Assembly (NCBI GenBank): GCA_965230335.1
Contig: CBDDKS010000006.1
Coordinates: forward strand, 1,798,001-1,862,000
From: CBDDKS01 sp965230335
Lineage (GTDB): Bacteria; Pseudomonadota; Gammaproteobacteria; Enterobacterales; Kangiellaceae
DNA length: 64,000 nucleotides
Direction: 5' to 3'
Shown: positions 53,719-62,621 of the stretch, piece by piece
Layout: every line of letters begins with the position of its first letter
How positions within the stretch are numbered: the first letter of the stretch is position 1
Translations under genes and position numbers: made by a program
Notes under the pieces: model-generated
The model's database searches: none
Told to the model about the DNA's origin: nothing
What the model saw: the letters and a program-made list of their open reading frames with translations, nothing else

Positions 53719-54453
53719 TTAGTGGTTTTCTTTCACACGATAATGACAAAAATAATTGACATCAATATTTTGATCAGAAAGCCAGTATTTTTTTGTCATG
53801 GGGTTATAGTGTAAACCAGTGACTGTATTAAGTTGCAAACCAGATTGACGGGACCAGGTATCTAACTCGGAAGGCTTGATAAACTTAGCGTAATCATGAG
53901 TACCTTTGGGAAGTAGATTTAAAATATACTCAGCACCAATAATGGCAAAACAGTAGGATTTCAAATTTCTGTTAATGGTGGAGAAAAAAATATCACCATC
54001 GGGTTTAACGAGTGTTTTGCAGGCGGCAATAATGGAACTGGGATCAGGGACATGCTCCAGCATCTCCAGACAGGTAATCACGTCAAAGGATTGCCCTTGT
54101 TCTTCGGCTAATTGTTCGGCGGTTGTTTTTATATAATTAACAGTTTGTTTTGACTCAAGTTGATGTAAACGAGCAACGGCCAAGGGTGCTTCTCCCATAT
54201 CAATGGCTGTCACCGTTGCCCCTTTTCTTGACATGGCATCTGATAAAATGCCACCACCACATCCAATATCCAAAACCTGTTTACCATATAATCCATGACA
54301 ATGTTGCTCAATAAATTCCAAACGTAAAGGATTGGTATCATGTAAGGGTTTAAACTCACTGTTGGTATCCCACCAGCGTTCTGCTAATGCTTCAAATTTT
54401 TTAATTTCAGAATAATCAACATTATCTGCTTGCATAGGTTGTACTCTTGTCAT
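53719..54453 (-). CDS. ubiG: Ubiquinone biosynthesis O-methyltransferase
   Basis: SAM methyltransferase for both O-methylations of ubiquinone. VLDIGCGGGILSDAMSRKGA is the SAM motif; RWWDTNSEFKPLHDTNPLRL is the family N-terminus. 244 aa. It is 2 nt downstream of the deaminase and followed by gph, so the three form one operon. Confidence 0.96.
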   Translation of the reverse strand: MTRVQPMQADNVDYSEIKKFEALAERWWDTNSEFKPLHDTNPLRLEFIEQHCHGLYGKQVLDIGCGGGILSDAMSRKGATVTAIDMGEAPLAVARLHQLESKQTVNYIKTTAEQLAEEQGQSFDVITCLEMLEHVPDPSSIIAACKTLVKPDGDIFFSTINRNLKSYCFAIIGAEYILNLLPKGTHDYAKFIKPSELDTWSRQSGLQLNTVTGLHYNPMTKKYWLSDQNIDVNYFCHYRVKENH

Positions 54454-54455
54454 TT

Positions 54456-55778
54456 TTAATGGGACTCAGAAATCAGTGTTTGCCACTTTTGTGCTTTTTG
54501 AATCAGTGCCTTTTCATTTAAATGGAGCAATTGTTTATCTTGTAGCAACAAAGCACCATCGACCCAAAGATGAGTCACCTGATCGCGACTTGCTGCATAA
54601 ACCAGTTGAGCAATGGGATCAAATACAGGTTGTGTTGCCATGTGATGTAGATCGACGGCACAAATATCTGCTCGTTTATTGGTTGTTAATGAGCCACAAA
54701 TATCTTCTATGCCCATGGCTTGTGCACCACCCAATGTCGCCATTTTTAATACCTCAAAGGCGGGAAGACTGCTAGCATCGGATGAATCCAATTTGGCCAG
54801 TAAGGCAGCGGTTTGCATTTCAGAAAACATATCCAAATCATTATTACTGGCTGAGCCATCGGTTCCCAGTGCTAAAGAAATAGAGTGTTGTAACAGAGTT
54901 GATGTAGGGCAAGTGCCACTGGCCAGTTTCATATTGGATTGGGGACAATGCACAACATGTATACCATGTTCCTTAATTAAATGAAGATCGTCATCATTGA
55001 TTTGTGTCATATGAACGGCCTGAAAGGCTGGAGAAAGTAACCCTAACTCTTTTAATCGTTGCAAAGGGCGATGACCGTATTTTGCGAGTGATTGTTGAAT
55101 TTCGTCCTGTGTTTCATGAACATGCATATGAATGTTGAGGTCAAGTTCCTGACTGAGTGTGGCTATTTTTTTTAATGGTACATCAGAAACAGTATAAGGT
55201 GCGTGAGGCGCAAAACAAAAGCGCAGGGTATCGTAGTGCTTGTAATTGTCATAAACCTCGAGTCCTTTTTGAATATAGTCATCGGCACCTTGTGCCCAGG
55301 GAGAGGCAAAATCACTAACCACTAAACCAATGTTGGCTCTTATACCCGTTTCAGTCACCGCTTTTGCAAGCATCTGAGGCAGAAAGTACATGTCTGTAAA
55401 GCAACTGGTACCGCCTTTAAGCATTTCGGCGATAGCTAACAGTGAGCCATCATAAACAAAAGGCTCACTGACATGCTGGTTTTCAGCAGGCCAGATATGT
55501 TGTTCTAACCAATGCATCAAAGGCAGATCATCTGCAAATCCTTTTAACAGATTCATAGCCGCATGGGTATGGGCATTAATGAGTCCAGGAATCAATACAT
55601 GATGATCTAATTGAAAGTGGTGCTTTGCCTGATATTTTTGTTGTAGTATATCCTGATTATCAATATCAATAATCGTCTGTTCATGAATAGCGATACCATA
55701 ATTCTGGTAAACTGTATTTTCAGGCAGTATAGGAATTACCCAGTCGGCAAATATCAGTTGATCGATCGGTTGAGTCAT
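54456..55778 (-). CDS. mtaD: TRZ/ATZ-family deaminase (MtaD-like)
   Basis: Amidohydrolase of the 5'-methylthioadenosine / S-adenosylhomocysteine deaminase group. Metal ligands in PGLINAHTHAAMNLLKG, FAPHAPYTVS, IHMHVHETQDE, VHCPQSNMKL and LGTDGSASNNDLDMF. 440 aa. MtaD-ubiG-gph is a recurrent gammaproteobacterial order; the symbol is by family, not proven. It opens a three-gene operon. Confidence 0.88.
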   Translation of the reverse strand: MTQPIDQLIFADWVIPILPENTVYQNYGIAIHEQTIIDIDNQDILQQKYQAKHHFQLDHHVLIPGLINAHTHAAMNLLKGFADDLPLMHWLEQHIWPAENQHVSEPFVYDGSLLAIAEMLKGGTSCFTDMYFLPQMLAKAVTETGIRANIGLVVSDFASPWAQGADDYIQKGLEVYDNYKHYDTLRFCFAPHAPYTVSDVPLKKIATLSQELDLNIHMHVHETQDEIQQSLAKYGHRPLQRLKELGLLSPAFQAVHMTQINDDDLHLIKEHGIHVVHCPQSNMKLASGTCPTSTLLQHSISLALGTDGSASNNDLDMFSEMQTAALLAKLDSSDASSLPAFEVLKMATLGGAQAMGIEDICGSLTTNKRADICAVDLHHMATQPVFDPIAQLVYAASRDQVTHLWVDGALLLQDKQLLHLNEKALIQKAQKWQTLISESH

Positions 55779-55843
55779 AATAAAAATCTATAGTCGAAGA
55801 TAAAGCAAGTATATACTGAAATCAGTCTCTTCCGATAGGCTGA

Positions 55844-55857
55844 ATAAACAGCCCCTA
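55844..55857 (+). repeat. Short fragment of the dispersed repeat
   Basis: ATAAACAGCCCCTA is identical to the end of the arms at 49693 and 51076. Preceding bases (GGCTG) can pair with CAGCC to give a small hairpin. Confidence 0.45.
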
Positions 55858-55975
55858 GGAATTATCGGAATAGAGTTAAGTGATACGGTTCATGTAAAAT
55901 TTATATGACATAACAGGCCTGTCTCGTTACACTAGGGAGTATTGATTTTTCTTTCTCATTTAAAGTGGCTCCATA

Positions 55976-56770
55976 ATGACTATTCGTTGTGCTGTTATTG
56001 GTAAACCGATTGAGCATAGTTTATCTCCCAACATTCATCAGCAGTTTGCAAAGCAATGCCAGTTGTCACTGGATTATCAAAAATTAACTTGTGATATTGA
56101 AGCATTTGAAAATCATGTCAGATGTTTTTTTCAACAAGGTGGTAAAGGACTCAATGTCACTTTGCCGTTTAAATCACAGGCTTTTCATTTGTGCGATCAA
56201 CCGACTCAGGAAGCGCGTTATTGCGAGTCAGTGAATACATTATGGACCGATGAGGCTGGGACACTGCATGGTGATACAACGGATGGCAGGGGTTTGCTGG
56301 CTGATTTAAACAAGCAAGGGATTGTTGTATCAGGAAAGCGATTACTTATTTTGGGAGCAGGAGGGGCATCCCGATCAATTATCCCGGTACTATTACAACA
56401 GAAAGCTGAAATTTTTGTGATGAATAGAACATTAAGTCGAGCAGAAGTCCTTGTTGAACATTTTTCATCGATAGGTGATATTCAGGTGTGGGATGACAGT
56501 GTCAAGCAACCATTGGATATGGTGATCAATAGTATGAGCCAGGAGGGTGAAAAATGGTTGGATAAGGTGCCATCGGAATTATTAATAAACAGCGTTGCTT
56601 ATGACATGAGTTATGGCACAAGAGCAGAAACTTTTTTAACTTATTGTCAATCGTTAGGTTGTTCAAAAATGTTGGATGGCTGGGGAATGCTGGTTGAGCA
56701 GGCAGCACTTTCGTTTTTTCAGTGGCACCAATTTATGCCTGATACTCAAAATATTGAAAAAATATCCTGA
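55976..56770 (+). CDS. aroE: Shikimate dehydrogenase
   Basis: NADPH-dependent reduction of 3-dehydroshikimate. N-terminal AVIGKPIEHSLSPNIH substrate site, NVTLPFK with the catalytic lysine, and the nucleotide loop GAGGASRSIIP. 264 aa. Monocistronic, convergent with rpoD across a bidirectional terminator. Confidence 0.96.
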   Translation: MTIRCAVIGKPIEHSLSPNIHQQFAKQCQLSLDYQKLTCDIEAFENHVRCFFQQGGKGLNVTLPFKSQAFHLCDQPTQEARYCESVNTLWTDEAGTLHGDTTDGRGLLADLNKQGIVVSGKRLLILGAGGASRSIIPVLLQQKAEIFVMNRTLSRAEVLVEHFSSIGDIQVWDDSVKQPLDMVINSMSQEGEKWLDKVPSELLINSVAYDMSYGTRAETFLTYCQSLGCSKMLDGWGMLVEQAALSFFQWHQFMPDTQNIEKIS

Positions 56771-56833
56771 AGCTATAACTGAATCATCTTTTACCGTGGT
56801 TTATTTTGATATAACTGAGTCAGGCCATATAAA

Positions 56834-56865
56834 AAAACCGCTTATGGTTATCAATAAGCGGTTTT
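56834..56865. terminator. Bidirectional terminator between aroE and rpoD
   Basis: AAAACCGCTTAT (56834-56845) pairs with ATAAGCGGTTTT (56854-56865); A and T tracts on both sides suit both strands. A second small stem (CTTTCTC/GAGAAAG, 56895-56914) lies nearer the rpoD end. Confidence 0.88.
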
Positions 56866-56924
56866 GAATGGAGAGCAAAAATTAGGATAGTTGACTTTCT
56901 CATTATAGAGAAAGCACGATACCC

Positions 56925-58757
56925 TTAATGTTCGTCTAAAAAGCTGCGTAGTTTATCAGAACGTGAAGGATGACGAAGTTTTCTTAATGCCTTGGCTTCT
57001 ATTTGACGAATACGTTCACGCGTGACATCAAATTGTTTGCCGACTTCTTCCAGTGTGTGATCAGTATTCATATCAATACCAAAACGCATGCGTAAAACTT
57101 TGGCTTCTCTTGGTGTTAAACCTGATAAAACACTGCGAGTGGCTTCGCTTAAACTTTCCGACGTTGCCGAATCAATAGGAGATTCTAAATTACCATCTTC
57201 AATAAAATCACCTAAATGCGAATCTTCATCATCACCGATCGGTGTTTCCATTGAAATAGGCTCTTTCGCAATTTTTAATACCTTGCGAATTTTGTCTTCT
57301 GGCATTTCCATACGTTCTGCCAATTCTTCAGGCTGTGGTTCACGCCCCATTTCCTGAAGCATTTGACGGGAGATACGATTGAGCTTGTTAATGGTTTCAA
57401 TCATATGAACAGGAATACGTATGGTTCTGGCTTGATCTGCAATGGAACGGGTAATCGCCTGACGAATCCACCAGGTTGCATAAGTAGAAAACTTATAGCC
57501 TCGACGATATTCAAATTTATCAACGGCTTTCATCAAACCAATATTACCTTCCTGAATCAGATCCAGAAATTGAAGGCCGCGATTGGTATATTTTTTAGCA
57601 ATGGAAATCACAAGCCTTAAGTTTGCTTCAACCATTTCTTTCTTAGCGCGACGTGCTTTTGCTTCACCAATGGACATGCGTCGATTGGTTTCCTTAAATT
57701 CGGCATTGGATAAACTGCTTTGACTTTCAATAGTGAGCAATTTATTTTGACAGCGAATAATATCTTCAGCAACCTGTTCTAATGTATCGTGATAAGCGAC
57801 TTTCTTGCTTAAATGAGAGTTTAGCCACTTAACATTGGTTTCATTGCCAGGAAATTCAGAAATAAAGGTTTTGCGTGGCATTTTACCTTCTTCAACACAC
57901 AAGCGCATAATAAGGCGATCTTGTGTTCGAATAGAGTTCATGCGTTTTTTCATACAGTTCGTTAAACGATCAAATTCTCTGGGTAACAATCGAATTTCTA
58001 AAAACTGACGCTGCAGTTCAGAAATCTGCTTTTGGGCTGATTTATGGGCACGTCCATATTTACTAATTGCATTAATGGTTTTTTCATGTTGCTTACGAAG
58101 TGCAGTAAAGCGCTCTAAAGCTTCTTCCGGGCTAGGCCCCATGTCAGCTGCGTCACTATCCACTGTGTCATCCTGATCCTGCTCTTCTTTGGGTACTTCG
58201 GAACCAATATTGCTGGCACCAGTAATGGCAACATCATCGTCATTTTCATCATAAAAGCCAGTTACAATATCGGATAATTTAATTTCACCAGCCTGGTAAC
58301 GATCAAAATCATCTAATAAGACTTCAATACTTGAAGGGTATTCCGCTACTGCTAATGCAACCTGGCGGATGCCTTCTTCAATACGTTTGGCGATATCAAT
58401 TTCGCCTTTTCGTGTCAATAACTCAACTGTTCCCATTTCCCGCATATACATACGGACAGGATCAGTCGTACGACCAAATTCGCTATCCACTGAGGCCAAA
58501 GCCGCAGCCGCTTCTTCTGCAGCGGCTTCATCGGTGATTTCATCATTCATTAATAGAGCATCAGCATCAGGTGCTGTATCATAGACTTTGATGCCCATGT
58601 CGTTGATCATACTGATAATATCTTCAATTTGGTCAGGATCGACAATATCAGGAGGTAAGTGATCATTCACTTCTGCATAGGTTAGAAAACCTTGTTCTTT
58701 GCCGCTGGCAATCAATTGTTTTAATTGAGATTGTTGGGTATCTGATGGGGCTGTCAT
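56925..58757 (-). CDS. rpoD: RNA polymerase primary sigma factor
   Basis: Sigma-70 with region 1.1 at the N-terminus, non-conserved acidic region (residues ~180-240), region 2 (FLDLIQEGNIGLMKAVDKFEY, YKFSTYATWWIRQAI), region 3 and region 4 (TREAKVLRMRFG-like LTPREAKVLRMRFG; FDVTRERIRQIEAKALRKLR). 610 aa, similar to E. coli (613). dnaG lies 220 nt upstream on the same strand, as in the macromolecular synthesis operon. A tandem repeat lies in the leader. Confidence 0.98.
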   Translation of the reverse strand: MTAPSDTQQSQLKQLIASGKEQGFLTYAEVNDHLPPDIVDPDQIEDIISMINDMGIKVYDTAPDADALLMNDEITDEAAAEEAAAALASVDSEFGRTTDPVRMYMREMGTVELLTRKGEIDIAKRIEEGIRQVALAVAEYPSSIEVLLDDFDRYQAGEIKLSDIVTGFYDENDDDVAITGASNIGSEVPKEEQDQDDTVDSDAADMGPSPEEALERFTALRKQHEKTINAISKYGRAHKSAQKQISELQRQFLEIRLLPREFDRLTNCMKKRMNSIRTQDRLIMRLCVEEGKMPRKTFISEFPGNETNVKWLNSHLSKKVAYHDTLEQVAEDIIRCQNKLLTIESQSSLSNAEFKETNRRMSIGEAKARRAKKEMVEANLRLVISIAKKYTNRGLQFLDLIQEGNIGLMKAVDKFEYRRGYKFSTYATWWIRQAITRSIADQARTIRIPVHMIETINKLNRISRQMLQEMGREPQPEELAERMEMPEDKIRKVLKIAKEPISMETPIGDDEDSHLGDFIEDGNLESPIDSATSESLSEATRSVLSGLTPREAKVLRMRFGIDMNTDHTLEEVGKQFDVTRERIRQIEAKALRKLRHPSRSDKLRSFLDEH

Positions 58758-58798
58758 TCAAAAAACCTTTTGATTTAATTGGTGATGCTCACTAGATT

Positions 58799-58844
58799 GT
58801 TTTAAACAAAAATAATGTTTTAAACAAAAAATAATGTTTTAACA
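58799..58844. repeat. Short tandem repeat upstream of rpoD
   Basis: GTTTTAAACAAAAATAAT (58799-58816), the same with one extra A (58817-58835), then a partial third unit GTTTTAACA (58836-58844). It lies 42-87 nt upstream of the rpoD start codon. Confidence 0.75.
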
Positions 58845-58977
58845 GACTGGGTGACAACAGAGTCTTTATATAATAAACGGCCCATAGTGATTAAGACCTA
58901 CAAAAATCTATAAAGAAGCTTAAAACGGAACAGATAATTATACACTGATATTTATCAAATAAGTAATATTCAACAGA

Positions 58978-60711
58978 TTATTTTAAATATTCAGTGAGCT
59001 TTCGTAATTCATCTTTTTCAGATTGAGATAAATGATGCTCTTTAGAATGATTCAGTAGTTCATCACGCCTCAATTCCAAATCAGAACGCCTTAGACTCGA
59101 TAAGATATCCGTAAGTTCCGCAGAAATACCCTCTATAGGTGTAATAACCTTTTCTGAAGCAAGTGTCAGTAGATGACGATAATGCTCTGAATCTCGCCAG
59201 TATTCAATTAAGGCGCCTGTTGATAAGTTGGGCTGCTGTTGGAGTTGTTCCAGAATTTGAAATAACAATTGGCTTCCAGGGCGTTTAAGTGACTGAATCC
59301 ATTCAATATTTGATATATTTTGTGCAGTGGCAGGAGCATGGAGCAACAAAGTAATGGCTTGTCTAATGAGCGAAGGCTGTCCTGGTGGTGTACGAAGAGA
59401 GGTTTGCTTAGCCTTCGTTTCTTGTTTTGGAGATTGAGGGCTGGCCAGCAATTGCATCAGTTTGTCTTTACCAATATTCACATCATTGGCTAATTGAGTG
59501 ATAAAGCGTTCACGATGGATGTCATCGTTGATTTGATTAATAAAAGGCTTGGCTAAATTGGCCAGTTTTCCAGGTCCTTCAAAGCGGGATAAATCCACCT
59601 GAGATTTAAGATGATTGAGCAGAAATTCGAATAGAGTCTGTGCCGATTGTGTGGCATCAAGAAAGGCTTGAGCACCATGTTGACGAACATAACTGTCGGG
59701 ATCGTCAGATTCAGGCAAAAACATAAAACGAATTTCCCGATTGTCCCGAATGAAGGCGAGGCTGTGATTTAAAGCTCTTAAGGCCGCATCGCGTCCGGCT
59801 CTGTCGCCATCAAAACAAAACACCAGTGTAGGACTAATACGAAATAATTGTTGAATATGGTGGTCACTGGTCGCTGTACCCAGGGTTGCCACGGCATTTT
59901 TAATACCAAACTCTGCTAAGGCGACGACATCCATATAGCCTTCAACAATTAAGAACCATTCTATTTTTTTCTGAGCTTGTAAAGCTTCATAAAGTCCATA
60001 AAGTGATTGATTTTTATGGAATATTTCTGTTTCTGGAGAGTTCAGGTATTTAGGTTCACCTTGATCAATGACTCGCCCTCCAAAAGCAATCACACGACCT
60101 CGACGATCACGAATAGGAAACATAATGCGATCTCGAAATCGATCGTAGCACTTAGGTGGCTTTTCTATCATCATGCCACAACGTACAAGGTATTGTTGTT
60201 GCGACTTACCCAGTTCGTTTTCTAATTGTTGCCACTCGTTTAAGGCATAACCCATACGAAAATCACGGGCAACTTCACCACTAATACCTCGTTGCTTTAG
60301 ATAGGTAACGGCCTTGTGATCCTGCTGTTTTAATTGTTTTTGAAAAAATTGGGTGGCTTTTTCCATTATTTGATAGAGGTATGCTTTATCGCTTGCTTCA
60401 TTGTCGTTCTGTTGTTCACGAGGCACTTCCAAGGCCAAACTATGAGCTAAATCTTCTACCGCTTCAACAAAACCCAGGCGATCATATTCCATAATAAAAC
60501 TGATCACATTGCCTGTTGCGCCACACCCAAAGCAATAGTAAAACTGCTTATCGGGACTGACACTAAAAGAGGGTGTTTTTTCATTATGAAACGGACAGCA
60601 GGCCTGATAATTCTTACCAGCTTTTTTGAGTGGCATCCGCTTTTCAATCACTTCGACAATATCGGCTTTGTCGATGAGATCACTGATAAAATGTTTTGGT
60701 ATTCGTCCCAT
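58978..60711 (-). CDS. dnaG: DNA primase
   Basis: Synthesises RNA primers at the fork. Zinc finger C39, H42, C60, C63 (CCPFH ... YYCFGCG), then TOPRIM with LIVEGYMDVVALAEF and CFDGDRAGRDAALR, and a C-terminal DnaB-binding domain. 577 aa, complete. Typical rpsU is not found upstream; a macrodomain-containing stretch is there instead. Confidence 0.97.
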   Translation of the reverse strand: MGRIPKHFISDLIDKADIVEVIEKRMPLKKAGKNYQACCPFHNEKTPSFSVSPDKQFYYCFGCGATGNVISFIMEYDRLGFVEAVEDLAHSLALEVPREQQNDNEASDKAYLYQIMEKATQFFQKQLKQQDHKAVTYLKQRGISGEVARDFRMGYALNEWQQLENELGKSQQQYLVRCGMMIEKPPKCYDRFRDRIMFPIRDRRGRVIAFGGRVIDQGEPKYLNSPETEIFHKNQSLYGLYEALQAQKKIEWFLIVEGYMDVVALAEFGIKNAVATLGTATSDHHIQQLFRISPTLVFCFDGDRAGRDAALRALNHSLAFIRDNREIRFMFLPESDDPDSYVRQHGAQAFLDATQSAQTLFEFLLNHLKSQVDLSRFEGPGKLANLAKPFINQINDDIHRERFITQLANDVNIGKDKLMQLLASPQSPKQETKAKQTSLRTPPGQPSLIRQAITLLLHAPATAQNISNIEWIQSLKRPGSQLLFQILEQLQQQPNLSTGALIEYWRDSEHYRHLLTLASEKVITPIEGISAELTDILSSLRRSDLELRRDELLNHSKEHHLSQSEKDELRKLTEYLK

Positions 60712-60863
60712 AGGGTTCGATAGATAAAAACAAACAGACGCAATAGTCTAATAGGCTCAATAATCCAGAGCAAGGAGAATAGAGTATTTGTATGTTATTC
60801 AAGCGAGTACGCAATTATTACATTTAATGATTGTTGGGAAATCAGAGTAATGATATTATTTCT

Positions 60864-61028
60864 ATGATATTTTATCTAGTGAAGGTCGTGCATGGCGGGA
60901 ACTTAATATATAAAGATCAAGTATTGAAAATGCATAAGTTTATCGAAAATGAAAACCCGGAAATATATGCATGGTTTATTTTAAAGGTTGAATATGCCGT
61001 CGAAAAAGGATGGTTAGATTCTTCTTGA
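60864..61028 (+). CDS. Small hypothetical protein
   Basis: A 54-residue frame from ATG 60864 (65 residues if TTG 60831 is used) ending WLDSS. It has no signal peptide and no clear ribosome binding site. Composition (FIENENPEIYAWFILKVEYAVEKGW) looks protein-like. Could be a real small gene or a remnant of a longer one. Confidence 0.35.
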   Translation: MIFYLVKVVHGGNLIYKDQVLKMHKFIENENPEIYAWFILKVEYAVEKGWLDSS

Positions 61029-61125
61029 TAAGAAATAAGGTGTAAAACAAGATGGAAAGGTTTAAATCGATTAGGTTTTGCACTCATGACTGTGAGGAAT
61101 CAACTCAGACAAGGTGGAACATAAA

Positions 61126-61635
61126 ATGGCAAATATATTGATTCTTCAAGAAGATATTACAACACTTAAAGTAGATGCTATTGTTAACGCAACCAATAAT
61201 AGTTTGTGTGGAGGTGGCGGTGTTGATGGTGCAATCCATAAGGCTGCAGGGCCAGAGCTTTTAACTGAGTGTCGCACATTAGGTGGTTGTGATACTGGTT
61301 TTGCAAAAATGACTCAAAGATATCATTTGCCAGCCAAATATATTATTCATACTGTAGGCCCAGTTTGGTATGGTGGACATAAAAATGAAGAACAGTTGTT
61401 ATCGTCTTGCTATCGTGAATGTATGCAAATTGTGATTGAACATAAATTAGAGTCTATTGCATTTCCGGCAATTAGTTGTGGTGCTTATCGATTTCCAATT
61501 GACAAAGCATGTTCTATTGCATTGAGTGAAATTAATCATTTAAGTTCAAAATTGAATATTGATATATTTATGGTATGTTTTGAACAAAAAATACGAAAGA
61601 CTTATGAAAAATATTTGAAAGAAATTGCCAAATAA
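61126..61635 (+). CDS. Macrodomain O-acetyl-ADP-ribose deacetylase-like protein
   Basis: Single macrodomain of 170 aa. DAIVNATNNSLCGGGGVDGA is the ADP-ribose-binding loop, HTVGPVW and FPAISCGAYRFP complete the pocket; this is the YmdB/MacroD type that hydrolyses O-acetyl-ADP-ribose or mono-ADP-ribosyl groups. ATG 61126 has AAGGTGG 8 nt upstream. It lies in the accessory stretch between dnaG and rsmB and has no ADP-ribosyltransferase beside it. Confidence 0.9.
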   Translation: MANILILQEDITTLKVDAIVNATNNSLCGGGGVDGAIHKAAGPELLTECRTLGGCDTGFAKMTQRYHLPAKYIIHTVGPVWYGGHKNEEQLLSSCYRECMQIVIEHKLESIAFPAISCGAYRFPIDKACSIALSEINHLSSKLNIDIFMVCFEQKIRKTYEKYLKEIAK

Positions 61636-61730
61636 TTCGTTAATGTAACTTGAGGCAATTAATGGTTATGTTATATATTGAGCATTTTTTGTGGCAGAGA
61701 TTGTTGATAAGCTGAGTGTCTGTTTTTTAG

Positions 61731-61907
61731 GTCACAAAAACTGCTACTGGTTTGCATGATCCTGTAAATGTAACTTACACGGAGAACGCATATAGAGCCT
61801 GGATGGGGACACCAGCGAGAAATGATTATACTCCTCTATCTTTTAGTCAAATATCTAGACGTGTTCCACAAAGATCAATTTATGATCAAATATTTTCAAC
61901 TTGGTGA
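61731..61907 (+). pseudogene. Possible gene remnant
   Basis: A 58-codon stretch, open after a TAG at 61728-61730, with no ATG near its start. It ends ..SIYDQIFSTW and a TGA, 7 nt before the next gene. The peptide (RAWMGTPARNDYTPLSFSQI) looks coding-like, so it may be the 3' end of a lost gene. Family not recognised. Confidence 0.35.
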
Positions 61908-61914
61908 TAGTTGA

Positions 61915-62553
61915 ATGCCGTATAAATTATTTTTATTAATATTGTTTGCCTTTTTGTGTGAAGTAAGCTCTAAAAGCGTTCATACTTCGTATGAACTGTC
62001 TATCAAGGACAGAACATCCAGTCCAACATTTTTATCTGTTGAACTAGAAGATAATAAAACAGGGAAAAGAATTAACTTAATAGTGGACAATACATTATTT
62101 TCTGGCTTTATTATGAGCTATTTAAAGCTTAGCTTTGAAGGTTATATTACTTTTATGATTAAAAATAAAGATGTTAGCATCAAAATATCATTCGATAAAT
62201 TCAATACTTACCTTCTTTCTAAATTTGGTTCTATTAATAGTGCTAATAAATATCTAAGGGATAATTCTTATAACAAAGCGTATTCTTTAGATAAGTTTGG
62301 AAGTAAAAATATTTATCAACTTCTCGATAAATATTTTTACTTTAAAGAAAAGTATAAAAAAGGATTTTTTAATTATGAGAAAAAGAATATAAATCCTGAT
62401 GAGCCGGAATTTATTGCTATGTTAATTAATTGTGGTTGTATTGTCAAAAAAGGAGATGTGACTCCTTTTCTTATGGTTAGCTGCGCAAAAAATAAAAGTA
62501 ACACTGGGCAGTCTGGTTTAAAAGGCAAACAAGAAACAGTAATAAAGAAATAA
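61915..62553 (+). CDS. Hypothetical exported protein
   Basis: Signal peptide (residues 1-18, ending CEVSSKS). The remaining ~190 residues are Lys/Asn/Tyr-rich and strongly AT-biased in coding. Three cysteines cluster near residues 172-190 (INCGCIV ... VSCAK). No family recognised. AT-rich even for this window, so probably acquired along with the surrounding accessory stretch. Confidence 0.6.
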   Translation: MPYKLFLLILFAFLCEVSSKSVHTSYELSIKDRTSSPTFLSVELEDNKTGKRINLIVDNTLFSGFIMSYLKLSFEGYITFMIKNKDVSIKISFDKFNTYLLSKFGSINSANKYLRDNSYNKAYSLDKFGSKNIYQLLDKYFYFKEKYKKGFFNYEKKNINPDEPEFIAMLINCGCIVKKGDVTPFLMVSCAKNKSNTGQSGLKGKQETVIKK

Positions 62554-62572
62554 TAATGGACAGTCTGGTTTT
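62506..62572 (+). repeat. Short direct repeat at the end of the accessory stretch
   Basis: GGGCAGTCTGGTTT (62506-62519) and GGACAGTCTGGTTT (62558-62571) are 52 bp apart and differ at one base. One copy is in the coding end of the hypothetical exported gene, the other just after its stop. Confidence 0.5.
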
Positions 62573-62621
62573 TAAAATTAAAAACCTTGCACTCGCTTTT
62601 AAAGAAGAAAAGCTTTTTTCT

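Noticed and set aside
58330..58584. Open frames opposite the rpoD N-terminal region
   Set aside because: Shadow frames of the acidic coding sequence, no start signals and no protein-like pattern.
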